A stretch of DNA of 64,000 nucleotides from Solea solea (taxonomy: Eukaryota > Chordata > Actinopteri > Pleuronectiformes > Soleidae), in NCBI RefSeq assembly GCF_958295425.1, contig NC_081153.1, forward strand, positions 6,111,028-6,175,027, read 5' to 3'. Below the pieces are notes generated by a model. That model made no database searches, was not told where the DNA came from, and was given only the letters and a program-made list of their open reading frames with translations. The translations under genes and the position numbers were made by a program. Below, one piece after another: positions 47,501 to 54,973 of this stretch (position 1 is its first letter; each line of letters begins with the position of its first letter).

Positions 47501-48641
47501 TAAATCACTAGGACTGTGGTTCATTCACGATTATCCCGATAACTGAAATTCATCACAATTTAGTGAGAGATTTCTATAGTGTATTGTGATAACACAACTA
47601 TTTTCATCAACTATTTTGATCATCGATTATTGAGTTTCTCTTGATTTTTCAGCTTCTTAAATGTGAATATTTTTATGGTTTCTGATTTTTTTTTTAATCA
47701 CATTTTCTGACATTATAGTCCATTCATGGCAAAAATAATCGCCAGAATAACCGATAATGAAAAATGATCGTTAGTATGGTCTGTACTCACTCGTTCTCCA
47801 GCAGGGTCATGCACAGCACCTCTTTGACCCCGGGGTTGTTGGCCTTGTCACAGGAGCAGCTCTGCAAGCTCCAGGTCGCCACGCGCACCACGGGCTTCCC
47901 GTCCCGCAGCCCGGGCGGAGGCTCCACGCTGGGCCGCACGGACATGATCTGGGTCGGTCCCCCGGGCGGAAGGTCCAGGTCGTCGCTCCTGTAGCTGAAC
48001 GAAGTGGGGCTCGGGTGGGACTTGGTGGTGCAGGTGAGTCCTCCGTTGGTGTTGGTGGACGGCGCTCTGGACCGCTCCACGAACACCTGGAAGCGGATCT
48101 TGTCCAGCAGGGAGCTGTTGATGTGGTTGACCCTCACCAGGTCCTCGATGCTCTTGAACGGGCCGTTCTCCACGCGGTACGCCACGACGTTCTTGGCGAT
48201 CTTCTCCGTGACGCCGCGGATGCTCATGAGCTGCGCCGCGGTGGCGCTGTTGATGTTGATGCCGGTGCCGCAGCCTTGGTGGTCCGGGTCTTTGCGCAGG
48301 GAGGACGGCGAGTGCTGAGACGAGCTGGTCCTGCTGGAGACGCAGATCTCCAGCTTGATCGCCTCCAGTTTGGTGGCGCCGATGCCGCTCACCAGAGCCA
48401 GGTCCTCAACCTTCTTATAGCCGCCGATACAGTCCCGGTACTCCACGATGTTCTGCGCGACAGTGCGGTTGACTCCCGGCAGAGTCATGAGCTCCTCCTC
48501 GGTGGCGGTGTTGATGTTGAGTCGCTCCTGGTTCACCAGGATGTGGCTGAAGTTGCACGCGGCGCTGAATTTGCGCTTCCCGCAGCCGAAGTCCGTGGGG
48601 TCTTTGGGGATAGAGCGGTGGCATCCGAGACTGCCACCCAT
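20199..48641 (-). CDS. eepd1: eepd1, endonuclease/exonuclease/phosphatase family domain-containing 1 (complete)
   Basis: Seven coding exons (48641-47791, 32614-32563, 25653-25543, 24304-24170, 23490-23349, 21025-20831, 20389-20199) total 1677 bases, 558 residues plus stop, close to human EEPD1. In the family it acts in replication-fork repair and, at the plasma membrane, in cholesterol efflux. The N-terminus MGGSLGCHRS keeps Gly2 and Cys7 for myristoylation and palmitoylation. Two helix-hairpin-helix (ComEA-like) segments follow, LNINTATEEELMTLPGVNRT and ININSATAAQLMSIRGVTEK. The EEP domain starts near residue 254 and includes VVLGDFG, LDNIW and SDHCPV. Two expected metal-site residues differ: Ser258 in WSLQ and Asp292 in VQDLL. 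The protein ends PKHER. All splice phases agree. Confidence 0.95.
20477..20528. repeat. perfect 21-bp inverted repeat with 10-nt loop
   Basis: The left arm at 20477-20497 begins TGCTAATCCCAGCTG and the right arm at 20508-20528 is its exact reverse complement. The spacer is TGCGAAAGGC. The right arm continues into a SINE-tail sequence (see 20508-20586), so one arm is an inverted copy of SINE-derived sequence. Confidence 0.92.
20508..20586 (+). mobile_element. 3' tail fragment of the tRNA-type SINE family
   Basis: GTCAGCTGGGATTAGCACCA, then GAGACCCTC..GGAGGATGAAG and CGGTAGACAATGGACAGATG parallel the end of the SINE at 53497-53842 (CAGCTGAGATTGGCAC, GGAGGATAAAGCGGTAGATA, ATGGATGGATGG). Confidence 0.7.
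20651..20730 (+). repeat. dispersed fish repeat, GAAGAAGACC..CGCCCCCTGGTGG family
   Basis: TTGAAGAAGACCTGAAAG and ATCGCCCCCTGGTGGTTATT are the two diagnostic blocks, here brought close by an internal deletion. Related copies lie at 27381-27545, 28930-28990 and 29811-29870. Confidence 0.55.
20831..21025 (-). CDS. eepd1: eepd1 exon 6
   Basis: Acceptor CTCCACAG, then AEKELVVLGDFGCPPQSSEL, DVLRKEKLCALVPSTQFTNI and STRSPQGNQCLDNIWVSRSF, closing with KKIFSG at donor GTGGGT. The LGDFG aspartate is a predicted catalytic residue and is present. LDNIW matches the family. Confidence 0.95.
21350..21850 (+). repeat. array of four tRNA-like B-box motifs
   Basis: GGTTCAACTCT (21403), GGTTCAGTTCC (21540), GGTTCAATTCC (21704) and GGTTCAAATCC (21836) lie 132-164 bases apart in one orientation. 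The first is preceded by a good A-box-like GGTAGCTCAGTGGATAAGA at 21356. None folds obviously into a full tRNA, so this looks like a multi-tRNA-derived repeat rather than genes. Confidence 0.55.
21944..22587. repeat. long inverted repeat (about 170-bp arms, 140-bp spacer)
   Basis: The left arm, 21944-22108, starts GTGTAGAACTTTCCAGTAGG. The right arm, 22249-22587, is its reverse complement with roughly 85-90 percent identity by eye. Matching blocks include AGGCAAAACTATCATTC, AGCACTGTTGCCTTTAATGT and GACACATA with GAAGGTTA. The right arm contains a 158-base LINE-tail insertion. It has fold-back/MITE geometry inside an intron. Confidence 0.88.
22366..22523 (+). mobile_element. LINE 3' tail inserted into the inverted repeat
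   Basis: The arm sequence breaks after GTGCTTTG and resumes at ATACTAACTATAAC. Between these, sequence ends with GTGGTTTGGCGCTACACAAA and TAAAATTGAATTGAATTG, the characteristic end of abundant fish LINEs with an ATTGA-type tail. It is only 158 bases long, so strongly 5'-truncated. It also carries CCTTCC and CTCT runs. Confidence 0.75.
23070..23137 (+). repeat. isolated sequence resembling the 38-bp minisatellite unit
   Basis: TTTTTGACAATTTGATAT, then TTTTGACCTTTTTTGTTGAC and ATGCTATACTAGGACATTTT match the order and phase of units in the 14177-16552 array, 6.5 kb away. It amounts to about one and a half units, not an array. Confidence 0.5.
23349..23490 (-). CDS. eepd1: eepd1 exon 5
   Basis: Acceptor CTCCTTAG, then VGSYELTMVNVHMKATASSS, AESNGKNHNTDEVKCQRLSP and SIQETLK, with donor GTCTGT. 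The VNVH histidine corresponds to VNLH in human EEPD1. The final G joins CT from exon 6 to make Ala. Confidence 0.94.
23491..24169 (-). other. eepd1 intron 4
   Basis: About 680 bases of AT-rich sequence between donor GTAAGTGCC and acceptor CTCCTTAG. Nothing notable was seen. Confidence 0.85.
24170..24304 (-). CDS. eepd1: eepd1 exon 4
   Basis: Acceptor TTTCCAG, then GVSYSGFLWDSSAGVDLKDA, TVLEAPVVNGNGSQAYPVLY and LAHFL, with donor GTAAGTG. The block GFLWD..AG matches EEPD1; the stretch between VLEA and YPVLY is variable in the family. Confidence 0.93.
24305..25542 (-). other. eepd1 intron 3
   Basis: Contains a (TCA)n microsatellite at 24343-24388 and a partial MITE-like motif around 25165-25210. 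The rest is unique AT-rich sequence. Confidence 0.85.
24343..24388 (+). repeat. (TCA)n microsatellite
   Basis: About 15 uninterrupted TCA/ATC triplets, 40 bases upstream (in gene orientation) of the exon 4 acceptor. Confidence 0.95.
25543..25653 (-). CDS. eepd1: eepd1 exon 3
   Basis: Acceptor TCGTGCAG, then FCVELNQGTLASVRKWKWPR and GTWKSVVSEKPTGHSSK, with donor GTACGGCAG. It begins and ends on codon boundaries (37 codons). FC.ELNQ.TL..RKWK.PRG.WK matches the family. Confidence 0.95.
26655..27066 (-). mobile_element. unclassified ORF-bearing repeat, copy A
   Basis: The minus strand encodes ANGELDRAVVLYFSYLLC followed later by PGQRPEWK. The same pattern, ANGEMDRTLVLYVSYLLY then PGQRPQRKFW, occurs on the plus strand at 42785-42979. 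Both also share a non-coding end with TTAGTC.GACTAAGACAATA and TTTGGTTTT. Ends of copy A contain ATGTAAACATG and CATGTAAACGTG, giving a terminal-inverted-repeat look. Confidence 0.6.
27081..27137 (+). repeat. degenerate tRNA-like (SINE head) fragment
   Basis: GTGGCTCAGCAGGTAGAGCT matches a tRNA A box and D arm; AAGGTCAATTCT is a weak B box. A full cloverleaf is not evident. Confidence 0.45.
27381..27545 (+). repeat. dispersed fish repeat, fullest copy of the CGCCCCCTG family
   Basis: Order of blocks: ATTGAAGAATTTAGACC, TTTACTAAATCAAGTGAGAA, TCATTTCCTCATGACTT, then GGAGTCGCCCCCTGATGGCT. Blocks of the same order occur at 20651-20730 in shortened form. Confidence 0.55.
28411..28632 (+). repeat. 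short minisatellite (about 29-bp unit) split by an inserted repeat
   Basis: Units of the form AGCTAAAGTAGCAGCTAACA followed by GTGTCTTCT repeat about five times. The array breaks at 28488 and resumes near 28577. The insert begins GGCAAGGCAAGGCAACTTTA and carries AGCACATTTCATACACAATG, a common fish interspersed sequence. Confidence 0.75.
28930..28990 (+). repeat. CGCCCCCTG-family fragment
   Basis: AATCGTCCCCCAGTGGCTAT followed by TCAATCAAGGTTGGCTTCAG resembles the 3' half of the copy at 27381-27545. Confidence 0.4.
29811..29870 (+). repeat. GAAGAAGACC-family fragment
   Basis: TCTATGCTGCACCGAAGAAG then ACCTGAAACTAGTGACTGAG matches the 5' block of the same dispersed family. Confidence 0.4.
32563..32614 (-). 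CDS. eepd1: eepd1 exon 2 (52 bp)
   Basis: Acceptor TGCCTGCAG, then C completing GAC, followed by IKLLAVQDLLEREALDK and donor GTGAGG. It is the only short exon in the gene and is fixed by phase on both sides. The Asp in VQDLL (32592-32590) stands where the family has the metal-binding Glu. Confidence 0.95.
33062..33140 (+). repeat. LINE 3' tail fragment
   Basis: CCCCATTTTTCCTTTCACCC, CAACCCGTCTAGGCAGATGG and CCGCACAG match the block order at 3583-3640, ending in ATTGAATTGAACTG. Confidence 0.55.
33829..33923 (+). repeat. (GGAGA)n pentanucleotide array, about 19 units
   Basis: An uninterrupted all-purine tract. It is pure repeat; open frames across it (Ser-Ser-Pro-Leu-Leu on the minus strand) are artefacts. 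It is a homopurine/homopyrimidine tract that could adopt triplex structure. Confidence 0.97.
35205..35475 (+). mobile_element. diverged copy of the piggyBac-like element at 36.5 kb
   Basis: Shares with 36570-36880 the ordered blocks CAGCACAACTTATAGGCAAC, GACACATCTGAGG, AGTACTCAAAA, GTCACAGTT.AAAGTTC, AATTGTGACTT, and AAAGCCTGAA. Its ends are not preserved well enough to place terminal repeats. Confidence 0.6.
36450..37165 (+). pseudogene. LINE reverse-transcriptase C-terminal relic, split by an insertion
   Basis: At 36451-36510 the plus strand reads LERLQHVLNSAARVLTHHTP, matching the RLQ.VQN.AARVLT motif of fish LINE (L2/CR1/Rex-type) ORF2 ends. After the insertion at 36519-36945, the frame from about 36950 reads RAFSFTAPTLWNSHPLELFT, then NSRVFK, the next conserved motif (RAFS..AP.LWN.LP..LR). 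A tail containing TTGGGTTACGAGATGCGCTA follows. It is decayed and 5'-truncated. Confidence 0.75.
36519..36945. mobile_element. piggyBac-like non-autonomous element (427 bp)
   Basis: Begins TTAA|CCCTTAGAATACAG and ends GTGACCACTAAGGG|TTGC. CCCTTAG and CTAAGGG are inverted terminal motifs, and TTAA is the piggyBac target; the right target copy appears as TTGC, so one side is mutated. It sits inside the LINE relic, which resumes directly after. It contains a (CA)n run at 36895-36909. No transposase is encoded. Confidence 0.65.
37393..37425 (+). repeat. (GAGCT)n array
   Basis: About six perfect units of GAGCT; each contains AGCT, so the tract is partly self-complementary. Confidence 0.93.
37672..37703 (+). 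repeat. (TG)n microsatellite
   Basis: About 16 TG dinucleotides. Other CA/TG runs of similar kind are at 37503-37522, 44567-44583, 48796-48812, 48948-48968, 49046-49064 and 61133-61154. Confidence 0.95.
38159..38293 (+). repeat. (TA)n followed by TTATA and TCATA pentanucleotide arrays
   Basis: About 23 TA dinucleotides, then about six TTATA units, about seven TCATA units and two to three TTATA units. The middle block differs by one base per unit, showing secondary spread of a point variant. Confidence 0.95.
38480..38512 (+). repeat. (CAG)n trinucleotide run
   Basis: About 10-11 CAG triplets in an intron. Other CTG/CAG runs are at 34918-34940, 39133-39156 and 50471-50498. None is in an exon. 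Confidence 0.93.
39395..39850 (-). pseudogene. Penelope-like retroelement relic
   Basis: The minus strand contains RFTDRWFERGEKEATYGNQE and KPSLNRAGGLS, close to the DRWFERG.KEA.YV..EKPSLNRGGGLR segment found at the GIY-YIG end of Penelope-like fish elements as I recall them. Flanking this is an inverted pair: CTCATCCAAGAGGCTTCTTC near 39447 and its complement GAAGAAGCCTCTTGGATGAG near 39788. No reverse transcriptase remains. Confidence 0.5.
41336..41528 (-). mobile_element. tRNA-type SINE relic, reverse orientation, internally deleted
   Basis: The minus strand starts GGTGGTGCAGTGGTTAGTGC (A-box region), continues through AAGACCCAGGGTTCACGATC (B-box region) and ends GTCAGCTGGGATTGGCACC. This is the same family as 53497-53842, but the middle third is shortened. 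Confidence 0.7.
42700..43205 (+). mobile_element. unclassified ORF-bearing repeat, copy B
   Basis: The plus strand at 42836-42976 encodes ANGEMDRTLVLYVSYLLY, then DFQQQFINLLLPLPGQRPQR and KFW with a stop. Copy A (26655-27066, minus) shares the frame start and PGQRP end. Distal sequence GCAGGAGTAATCGGACTATG and CAAATTATTGTCTTAGTCTG also matches copy A. An extra segment around 43055-43150 is absent in copy A. Confidence 0.6.
45466..45762. repeat. tandem duplication, 161-bp offset
   Basis: The first unit begins CATGGAGAGATTGACCAGCC (45466) and the second CATGGAGAGATTTTCCAGGA (45627). Both carry CACAGAGGTTTCTTCA, GTCCAAACAC/GTGCAAACAC, AGCTCTTTGTGACAC.ACGCAG and AACATGAAA in the same order. Confidence 0.85.
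47545..47776. mobile_element. hAT-MITE-like element, degenerate copy
   Basis: Shares CAGCTTCTTAAATGTGAATA, TTTCTGAC.TTATAG.CCA and the AATAATCG/CGATTATT end motifs with 62137-62445 and 63020-63356. Confidence 0.5.
47791..48641 (-). CDS. eepd1: eepd1 exon 1: N-terminus, two HhH motifs, start of EEP domain
   Basis: ATG at 48641-48639, 283 codons plus two bases, donor GTGAGT. The reading is MGGSLGCHRSIPKDPTDFGC, then the first HhH (LNINTATEEELMTLPGVNRT, about residues 42-61), the second HhH (ININSATAAQLMSIRGVTEK, about 126-145), a Ser/Pro linker with HPSPTSFSYRSDDLDLPPGG, and VVRVATWSLQSCSCDKANNP. GC-rich and CpG-rich compared with its flanks, as usual for a first exon. Confidence 0.96.
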
Positions 48642-51600
48642 GACTGCGGCGCGTCACCGGGGCTCAAACCGGGAAGGAGGACGGAGGAGCACGGAAGAGA
48701 CAGAGAGAGAGACAGAGCGAGAGGGAGAGAGAGGACAGGCAACCAGAGGACAGAGAGAGAACTCTGTCTCTGAAAACACATTACACACGGTGTTACACAC
48801 ACACACACACACACAGACACACACAGTCAATGCAGCAGTGTCAGAGCCGCAGAGACACGCTGCGTGGAGACGCACACGCGCGCACACGCACACACACAGG
48901 CTCTGAAGAGTCACTGCTGAAGTCTCTCTCTCTGGTAGATAAGAGCCACACACACACACACACACACATTCACAGTCGCGCGCTCCCACTGGAAACTTTG
49001 ACCTACAACACACTGCTGTGTTTCTGTCCACAGGTCGGCCAACAACACACACACACACACACACACTTGGACTGCAACATCTTCGATTAATCGTTTAAAA
49101 GTAGGTGACACGATTTCCGATTTTCACGATTGTTTACTATTTTCTGCACTTTGATGGTGCATTTATTTGAATGTATAGTGTAATAAAAGCTTTTAAAATA
49201 TTGTATTTGTGTTTTGTACACATTTGTTTTTATTCTATTTTTTATTTAGTTTGTTTTCTACTTTTTTATTGTGTATACATTTTTTGTACATATTTAGGTT
49301 CTGCAAGTGTGTCTACTAATGTGCACAGTTTACATTAATATTAGTTCTATATAATGAATGCTGTCACGTTAATGTACGAAGGTTGTATAAAAGTAACGTT
49401 CGAGGACCGTTCCGGGAACCTTTAGAGAAAGTTCTCTAAAGGTTGTGACAAAGTAACGTTCTGGGAACTAAATGTGCAACCAAAACCAACTTAAGGGGAA
49501 CATTAGGAAAACTTTCAGGGAACAACACAACAATCAAATGGTAAAGTTCCCAGTTCTGGAAGCCATTTTCTACATTTTATGGCCAAAAAATGAAACTTCT
49601 ATGTCAGCAAAACATATGAAATGCTATTGTTTTGTGTTTATAAAACAACAGAATGTACAAATGTACACATTTTTAGGTTTGGGAAACTGCAATTGTGTTT
49701 CTTTGCCATTTTCTGCATTGTATGGCTCAAAGAACTAATGAAAACATCAATAGAGTTTATCAATAATAATAATCACATTAGTGTCCAATCGATTAGGTAA
49801 CAAGTTCTCTGATTTCACTTCTGTACATGTGAATTATTTTATTTTATTTTTCTCTTCTATGACTGTAAAATAAATAATAGAAAAAAAACACACACAAGAT
49901 CTGCATCAATGTCCTTAGAGAAAATCAACATTTTTAGCTTGTGTGAACACAGGAGCCGCTGCTCTACTTTTGGTGAGTTTGTGTCACGCCGGTAAATTTA
50001 AGAGAAGAATTTCAAACACCAAACTCACAATATAACACTTGTGAATTAACGAGGCAGCAGTGGATCGACTACCCCTGTGGTGCCGTGATGTAAAAATTAC
50101 ACATTTTCTCAATGAACACTGGTGTGGAGAGAAAGAGTGGTTTATAAAGACTAAAAACAGTTATATTCTTAAGATATTGTAGGCTTTGTTCGGTGAGATT
50201 CTTTTTCTCTTTGTGTCACTTAGAGAAACCTAAAATATGACTTTAATTTAATTGATTGTCAGAGACAGTCTTTTTTATTTTTAAGTAGGATAGTCTAAGA
50301 AAGCATTGACTGTGTCTTTCATTGATGGAGGAATGTAATTACCTCTGTGGCCCATTCTGCCTAAATCCTGCCTGATTCAATCAGCACAGCATTATACCGT
50401 AGTTTCACACAAGGCACATGCTTTGGTTTCAGTCTTTTATCAACAAAGCCTGTGATTATCCTTTAACCCACTGCTGCTGCTGCTGCTGCTGCTGCTGTAA
50501 AGGCCTCATATACTGTAGATGTTCTTGAGAGGATTAGAATGTTCCTGAAGTGGGTCAATGGCAGTTTTTAAACCCGATAAGCTTGCACATGTTCCTGGCT
50601 TGGATTTGACTAATTTCATTCTTCTAAAATCTATAGATTCTATATATTTATTACAGTAATTGATAGTTTTAGAAAGCCCAGAGGATTCCAGGCTTAAAGA
50701 TTCTTGCAGTTGCTTTGTAAATTCTTGCACTGTTCCAAGGACATTCATTCTTGTGGTGGTTACATGGGTTCCTGAGGGAACTCTGTGGTCTTGTGAAGAT
50801 CAAGGAGCTCCGTTGATGTCATTATAGCTATAGCATTATAGCAAATGTTCTCGCCTGCTTCTATGGGATGTTGTGGGGGCTTCCATAGCGTTGTGGTTGA
50901 CTAGGGGTTTCTGAAGGGTTTTCACAAGGTTCTTTTGAATTAATTTGTTCTGGTGGCAGATTAGATTACACTGGTCCTAGTTTGAAGCTCTCATCCATAG
51001 ACCAAGGAACTCTTTTGATGTCATTATAAGTGAAAACGTTCTCGCCTGCTTCTGTGGGGTTCTATAGCTCTGTGGTTGAGTTTTTATAAGTTCTTCAAAG
51101 GGGTGTTTGGGTACAATTCAATAGGGGGTTCAGGAAATTCCAGGGTTCTAGGGGTTTCTGAAGGGTTTTTATGAGGTTCTCGTGAACTAACTAGGTTTAC
51201 TGAGATGGGCAGTAATTTTATTTTAAGCTCTCTTCTACAGTTCTAGGGATCCAAATGGACGATCCTGTGAGTGGTCACCTTTGCCTTCAGCGGTTTCTGA
51301 ATGTAGTGAGAATTAATGAATTCATTCAGGCCACTTTCTGTCTCAAGACGGTCATGCACTGTCTCCGTTTACCTCATCAAATCAATGTAATGTTTAATTA
51401 GTAATCAGTGACTTGTATCTCTAATGGTAAAAACAAACAAACTGGGATTTAAAAGGTTTTCAACCAATGGGAATGCACATTCAATGCATGTGGATTTTTA
51501 TCGGCATCAGCTCCAGATGGCATCACAGGGGGAACACAAGACCTCAGTGAACATGCTAATTTCTTCTTCGTCTGCTTTATATTTGGCAGAAATGCAAGTT

Positions 51601-53035
51601 CCAGTTCCATATCCTGTGCAAAGCCAAGGTGCACACTCATCTTCTGCTCATTATTGCTGCAGAAACACCAGTATTTACTCCCTGGTAGCAGCAGATATGT
51701 TTAGTGTGACCCAGAGCAGTTTTACAGCAGAAAATTCCGTGATTTCTTGACTGATGAATGTGTCCATGGCTGGTCGGTATTAACCCACAAACTCAGTGAC
51801 CTTCTGGTCAATGTCATGGACAGAGTTTAGGGCAGGTATAGTTTGGAACAAATACAATGAGGGTATCATCAAACCCTTTTAAGGCAGACAGTCAGAGTCG
51901 GGGCCGGCACCGGCTTTGCAGCAGAGTTTGATTTGTCTTGTACCATCGTGCCATGACACGCAAGGTTACAGGGGAAATCTCTGCAATTGGCTGAGAATGT
52001 CTTTACGTCGGTGACCTGAGGGCACAGCCGACCAATCAGCGGGAGAAGAGGCAGAAACAGATGAACTTGTCAGGCTGGGGAGGCTGTGGCGTGATGCTGT
52101 CGACCAGCAGTGTGTGCACGTGTGTGTTTGTACTCGACAAAGTAGCCGGGAGTCCAAAGGGCTCAGCTTTTGTTTGAATAAGCCAGAGGGGAAAGGAATT
52201 TAATGTTAAAATTAGGCTGATATTTAATCTTAAATACCAGGGATGGATATACACTAACTAGTAAACCTAATTTTGATCAAACTAAAAATGGAAACACTTC
52301 AAAGATTCATCTTCTGTTTAACAGGCAGGAAGTAAACATGGAGCCAAAGTAGTTTCCTAGCAACACAATTCCTGTGAAGTAGATTTTTTAGCAGGGAGCG
52401 TCCCAGAATGGTCTACAGGTGATTGATTTTCTCATCCCAACAAGAACACACTGTACAAGGGGGAAAGGCATTGATTTTTAAAAATATGTTGTATATACTT
52501 GGAAAGTATAGACTAGTAGTGTCAGAAACTGACTTTGAACAATGACACTAACCTTTTAGTTCGATTCTGTGAGGAGCATGTGTTCACATACACATTACAT
52601 GAGTTGGGATAGAGGGATCTGGCAATTATGGCAACTGTTTGTCAGGAGCCATTTCATATCAGAAGGTAAATTTGCTAATGGTCATGTGAGGGCTAATAAC
52701 TGCCAGAGTAAATTTATCTATGGGTAACCTGGCAACCTCACCATAACTCAAGAAGGTCTTCAGGCAGAGGTGTGGTCCCTGTAACCTTCACCAAAATAAT
52801 CCAACACACCCACAGCATCTGCGGTTCTCTTCATCTTCTTTGAGAAGCCCTAGAACCCTGAGAAATTTGTTATTTATCTTTTTTTTCTTTTTGTTTTGAA
52901 AGTTATCCGTAAACACGGCAACATTTCAGGAGATGTCTTCATCAAACATGGAACACCCAAAACAGCTCTAATCATTAAGCCAGTACCTCCATAAAGCAAG
53001 GCCCTTGCCTTAAGTACATATGAAATACTTATTCT
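48642..53035. other. eepd1 promoter side and septin7-eepd1 intergenic sequence
   Basis: The first 450 bases upstream of eepd1 are purine-rich and hold three (CA)n runs; no clear TATA box was found. Further right, sequence is AT-rich with a (CTG)n run (50471-50498) and a tandem duplication (50795-51200). I see no exon. Confidence 0.7.
50795..51200. repeat. diverged tandem duplication
   Basis: Copies near 50805-50945 and 51003-51190 share AAGGAGCTC/AAGGAACTC, TTGATGTCATTATA, GTTCTCGCCTGCTTCTRTGG, CTCTGTGGTTGA and AGGGGTTTCTGAAGGGTTTT.A.AAGGTTCT in order. The second copy has an extra segment. Confidence 0.75.
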
Positions 53036-53927
53036 AATGCTGTGTTCACACCGGGCGCGACAACGTTACATACAAGACACTATATTAGCACCAGCCGAGT
53101 TGAGCGGCAATGAACGCCATTGGCACACATGCCGTGACAAAAAAATGTGCACCCATTGCACAAATTGCGTCTGACGCTTGAGTTGAAATGTTTACGGAAA
53201 AATCACGCTGACGTGACGGCCAATCAGTGTCGAGATTCTTCTAATGAAGTCATATTTGCCAGCAGCCAGACTCTGCTTGGGGGGAAATGTATTATTTTTG
53301 TGTTGACACTCGGAGCTGTACGACATTTCTTCTGTTGTGGAAACGTCTGCAGGGAAGAAACCATCGTCTTGTGTGGTTTCACAACAACACCATGCAGAGT
53401 TTCTTCTCTGCAGGCGTTTCCACAACAGAGTGCAACAATGCTTTGGTAGATGGTTAAAATAATTTAGTTATTTACATACAGTGACTTGCGATCACGGGGC
53501 TGCACGGTTGGTGTAGTGGTTAGCGCTCTTGCCTTAAAAGCAAGAAGACCCGGGTTCAAGCCCCGGTTGGAACACGGGCCTTTCTGCATGGAGTTTGCAT
53601 GTTCTCCCCGTGTGTGGGGGTTTCCTCCCACAGTCCAAAAACATGCAGTATGGGGATTAGGTAAATTGGACACTCTAAATTGACCATAGGTGTGAGAGTG
53701 AATGGTTGTTTGTCTCTGTGTGTGTGGCCCAGCGATGGACGGGCGAACAGTCCAGGGTGTACCCCGCCTATCACCCTATGGCAGCTGAGATTGGCACAGC
53801 GACCCTCTGGTGGAGGATAAAGCGGTAGATAATGGATGGATGGACTTGCGATCACGTCACGAAATTTACAAAATGATCCCGTGGTGCATTAGACAACGCC
53901 ACTTGCATTCGGTGTGAACACAGCATT
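53036..53927. mobile_element. terminal-inverted-repeat DNA element containing a SINE
   Basis: AATGCTGTGTTCACACCG at 53036-53053 is exactly inverted at 53910-53927. Without the SINE and its duplicated target, the element is about 530 bases. No transposase is encoded, so it is non-autonomous (MITE-like). The superfamily cannot be assigned from these ends. Confidence 0.8.
53497..53842 (+). mobile_element. tRNA-derived SINE, full length, with 14-bp target duplication
   Basis: The head GTTGGTGTAGTGGTTAGCGC (A box) and GGGTTCAAGCC (B box) flank an intact five-pair anticodon stem CTTGC/GCAAG. The body carries TTCCTCCCACAGTCCAAAAA and GTCCAGGGTGTACCCCGCCT; the tail is ATGGATGGATGG. GACTTGCGATCACG is present perfectly at both ends (53483-53496 and 53843-53856), showing a recent insertion. 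Confidence 0.93.
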
Positions 53928-54973
53928 CGGCTATATAATCAAAAAGATTTTTATTTTTGAAGCAACTATATATTTATAAAAAGATATTTATTGGTCGTAT
54001 ATTCAGCGTCTGCCAACAAACCCTCCAAACTGTTACACACTGGAATTTAATCATATCATTAACTCGTCTTACAACTTTATACTTTACCAAAAGTTTTTTC
54101 CCCATCACAATTTTATTATGTGACTTTGTACAATAAGAACAGAAAACTGGGACATTACAAAAAAAAAAAAAAGACAGATGCAGTACAGAAACGCTGCTAA
54201 ATGTGATATAAAAGGAAGGTACAGTTTTACTGAGGTGACACCTCTTTAAGCTTCAGCATTCCCGTCCGTCCACCCTCCCGTATATCTAACAAAAGACTTA
54301 CCGGAAAACAATCTGCTGCGTCCTCTCTGTCTGGGAAAAACGCTGAAGACGAAGTGCAGACGTTCGTTTACACTCGGCACGAGTAAAGTCAGGGAGGGAA
54401 AAACACTGGCTACGATAGTGGAAGCAAAATGAACACATGATTTCTATAGAAAGGGAAACAACACACGGATAAAAAGTAAGGAAAATGTTACAGAGGACTG
54501 AAGATAAACACGGTTACTGGATTTATATTACAGGTGATGGAGGTGCATAACATACCTATACATACATACATATGCATGTATATGTACATACACGTGTATA
54601 TATATAAACAGTGAGCTGCTGCTGCTGCCTGACCTCTTTGGTTTTTATTTGGCATTAAAAAGGTTACAGCACAAAAAAAAGAGGATAAAAACACTTTCTT
54701 AAACTAGTTTTTTTTTCCTTTCTTGTATGTGAATGTACGTGTTTATAATATAAAGCCCTGACCCAAACAACAGGACAGTAGAAGAATAACAGTTAGTCCA
54801 GACAATACTGCCCCCTGGCTTTCACTTGATTATTACACAGTAATATGGTCAAACTGTATTCTGTAATTCATGGAGTTTGATTGGCAGATGTTCTGACAAT
54901 CGAGCGCAGGCCAAAACAAAAACAATAACAAAAAAACATGACACTGTAACATCAGGTGCGTCATCCAGAGTTA
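53928..54973 (-). other. septin7 3' UTR and downstream flank
   Basis: Follows the septin7 stop at 54974. Candidate AATAAA signals on the minus strand are at 54117-54112 and 53992-53987, giving 3' UTRs of about 0.9-1.0 kb. The interval includes TA/CA-rich stretches (54560-54610) and a short CTG run. Confidence 0.5.

Larger units (their letters stand above)
32615..47790 (-). other. eepd1 intron 1 (15 kb)
   Basis: Largest intron, from donor GTGAGT at 47790. Contents: a purine pentanucleotide array (33829-33923), a CTG run near 34920, two copies of one element (35205-35475, 36519-36945) with the second splitting a LINE relic, a (GAGCT)n run (37393-37425), TG and TA arrays (37672-37703, 38159-38293), a CAG run (38480-38512), a Penelope-like relic (39395-39850), an inverted SINE relic (41336-41528), the ORF-bearing repeat copy B (42700-43205), a tandem duplication (45466-45762) and a hAT-MITE-like fragment (47545-47776). 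Confidence 0.8.

Noticed and set aside
48015..48773. 252-codon plus-strand open frame
   Set aside because: It is the antisense shadow of the GC-rich eepd1 exon 1; the minus strand encodes a clear EEPD1 N-terminus with family similarity.
53497..53580. Functional tRNA gene with good A and B boxes
   Set aside because: The acceptor stem is missing and the sequence continues into a SINE body and tail with a target duplication.
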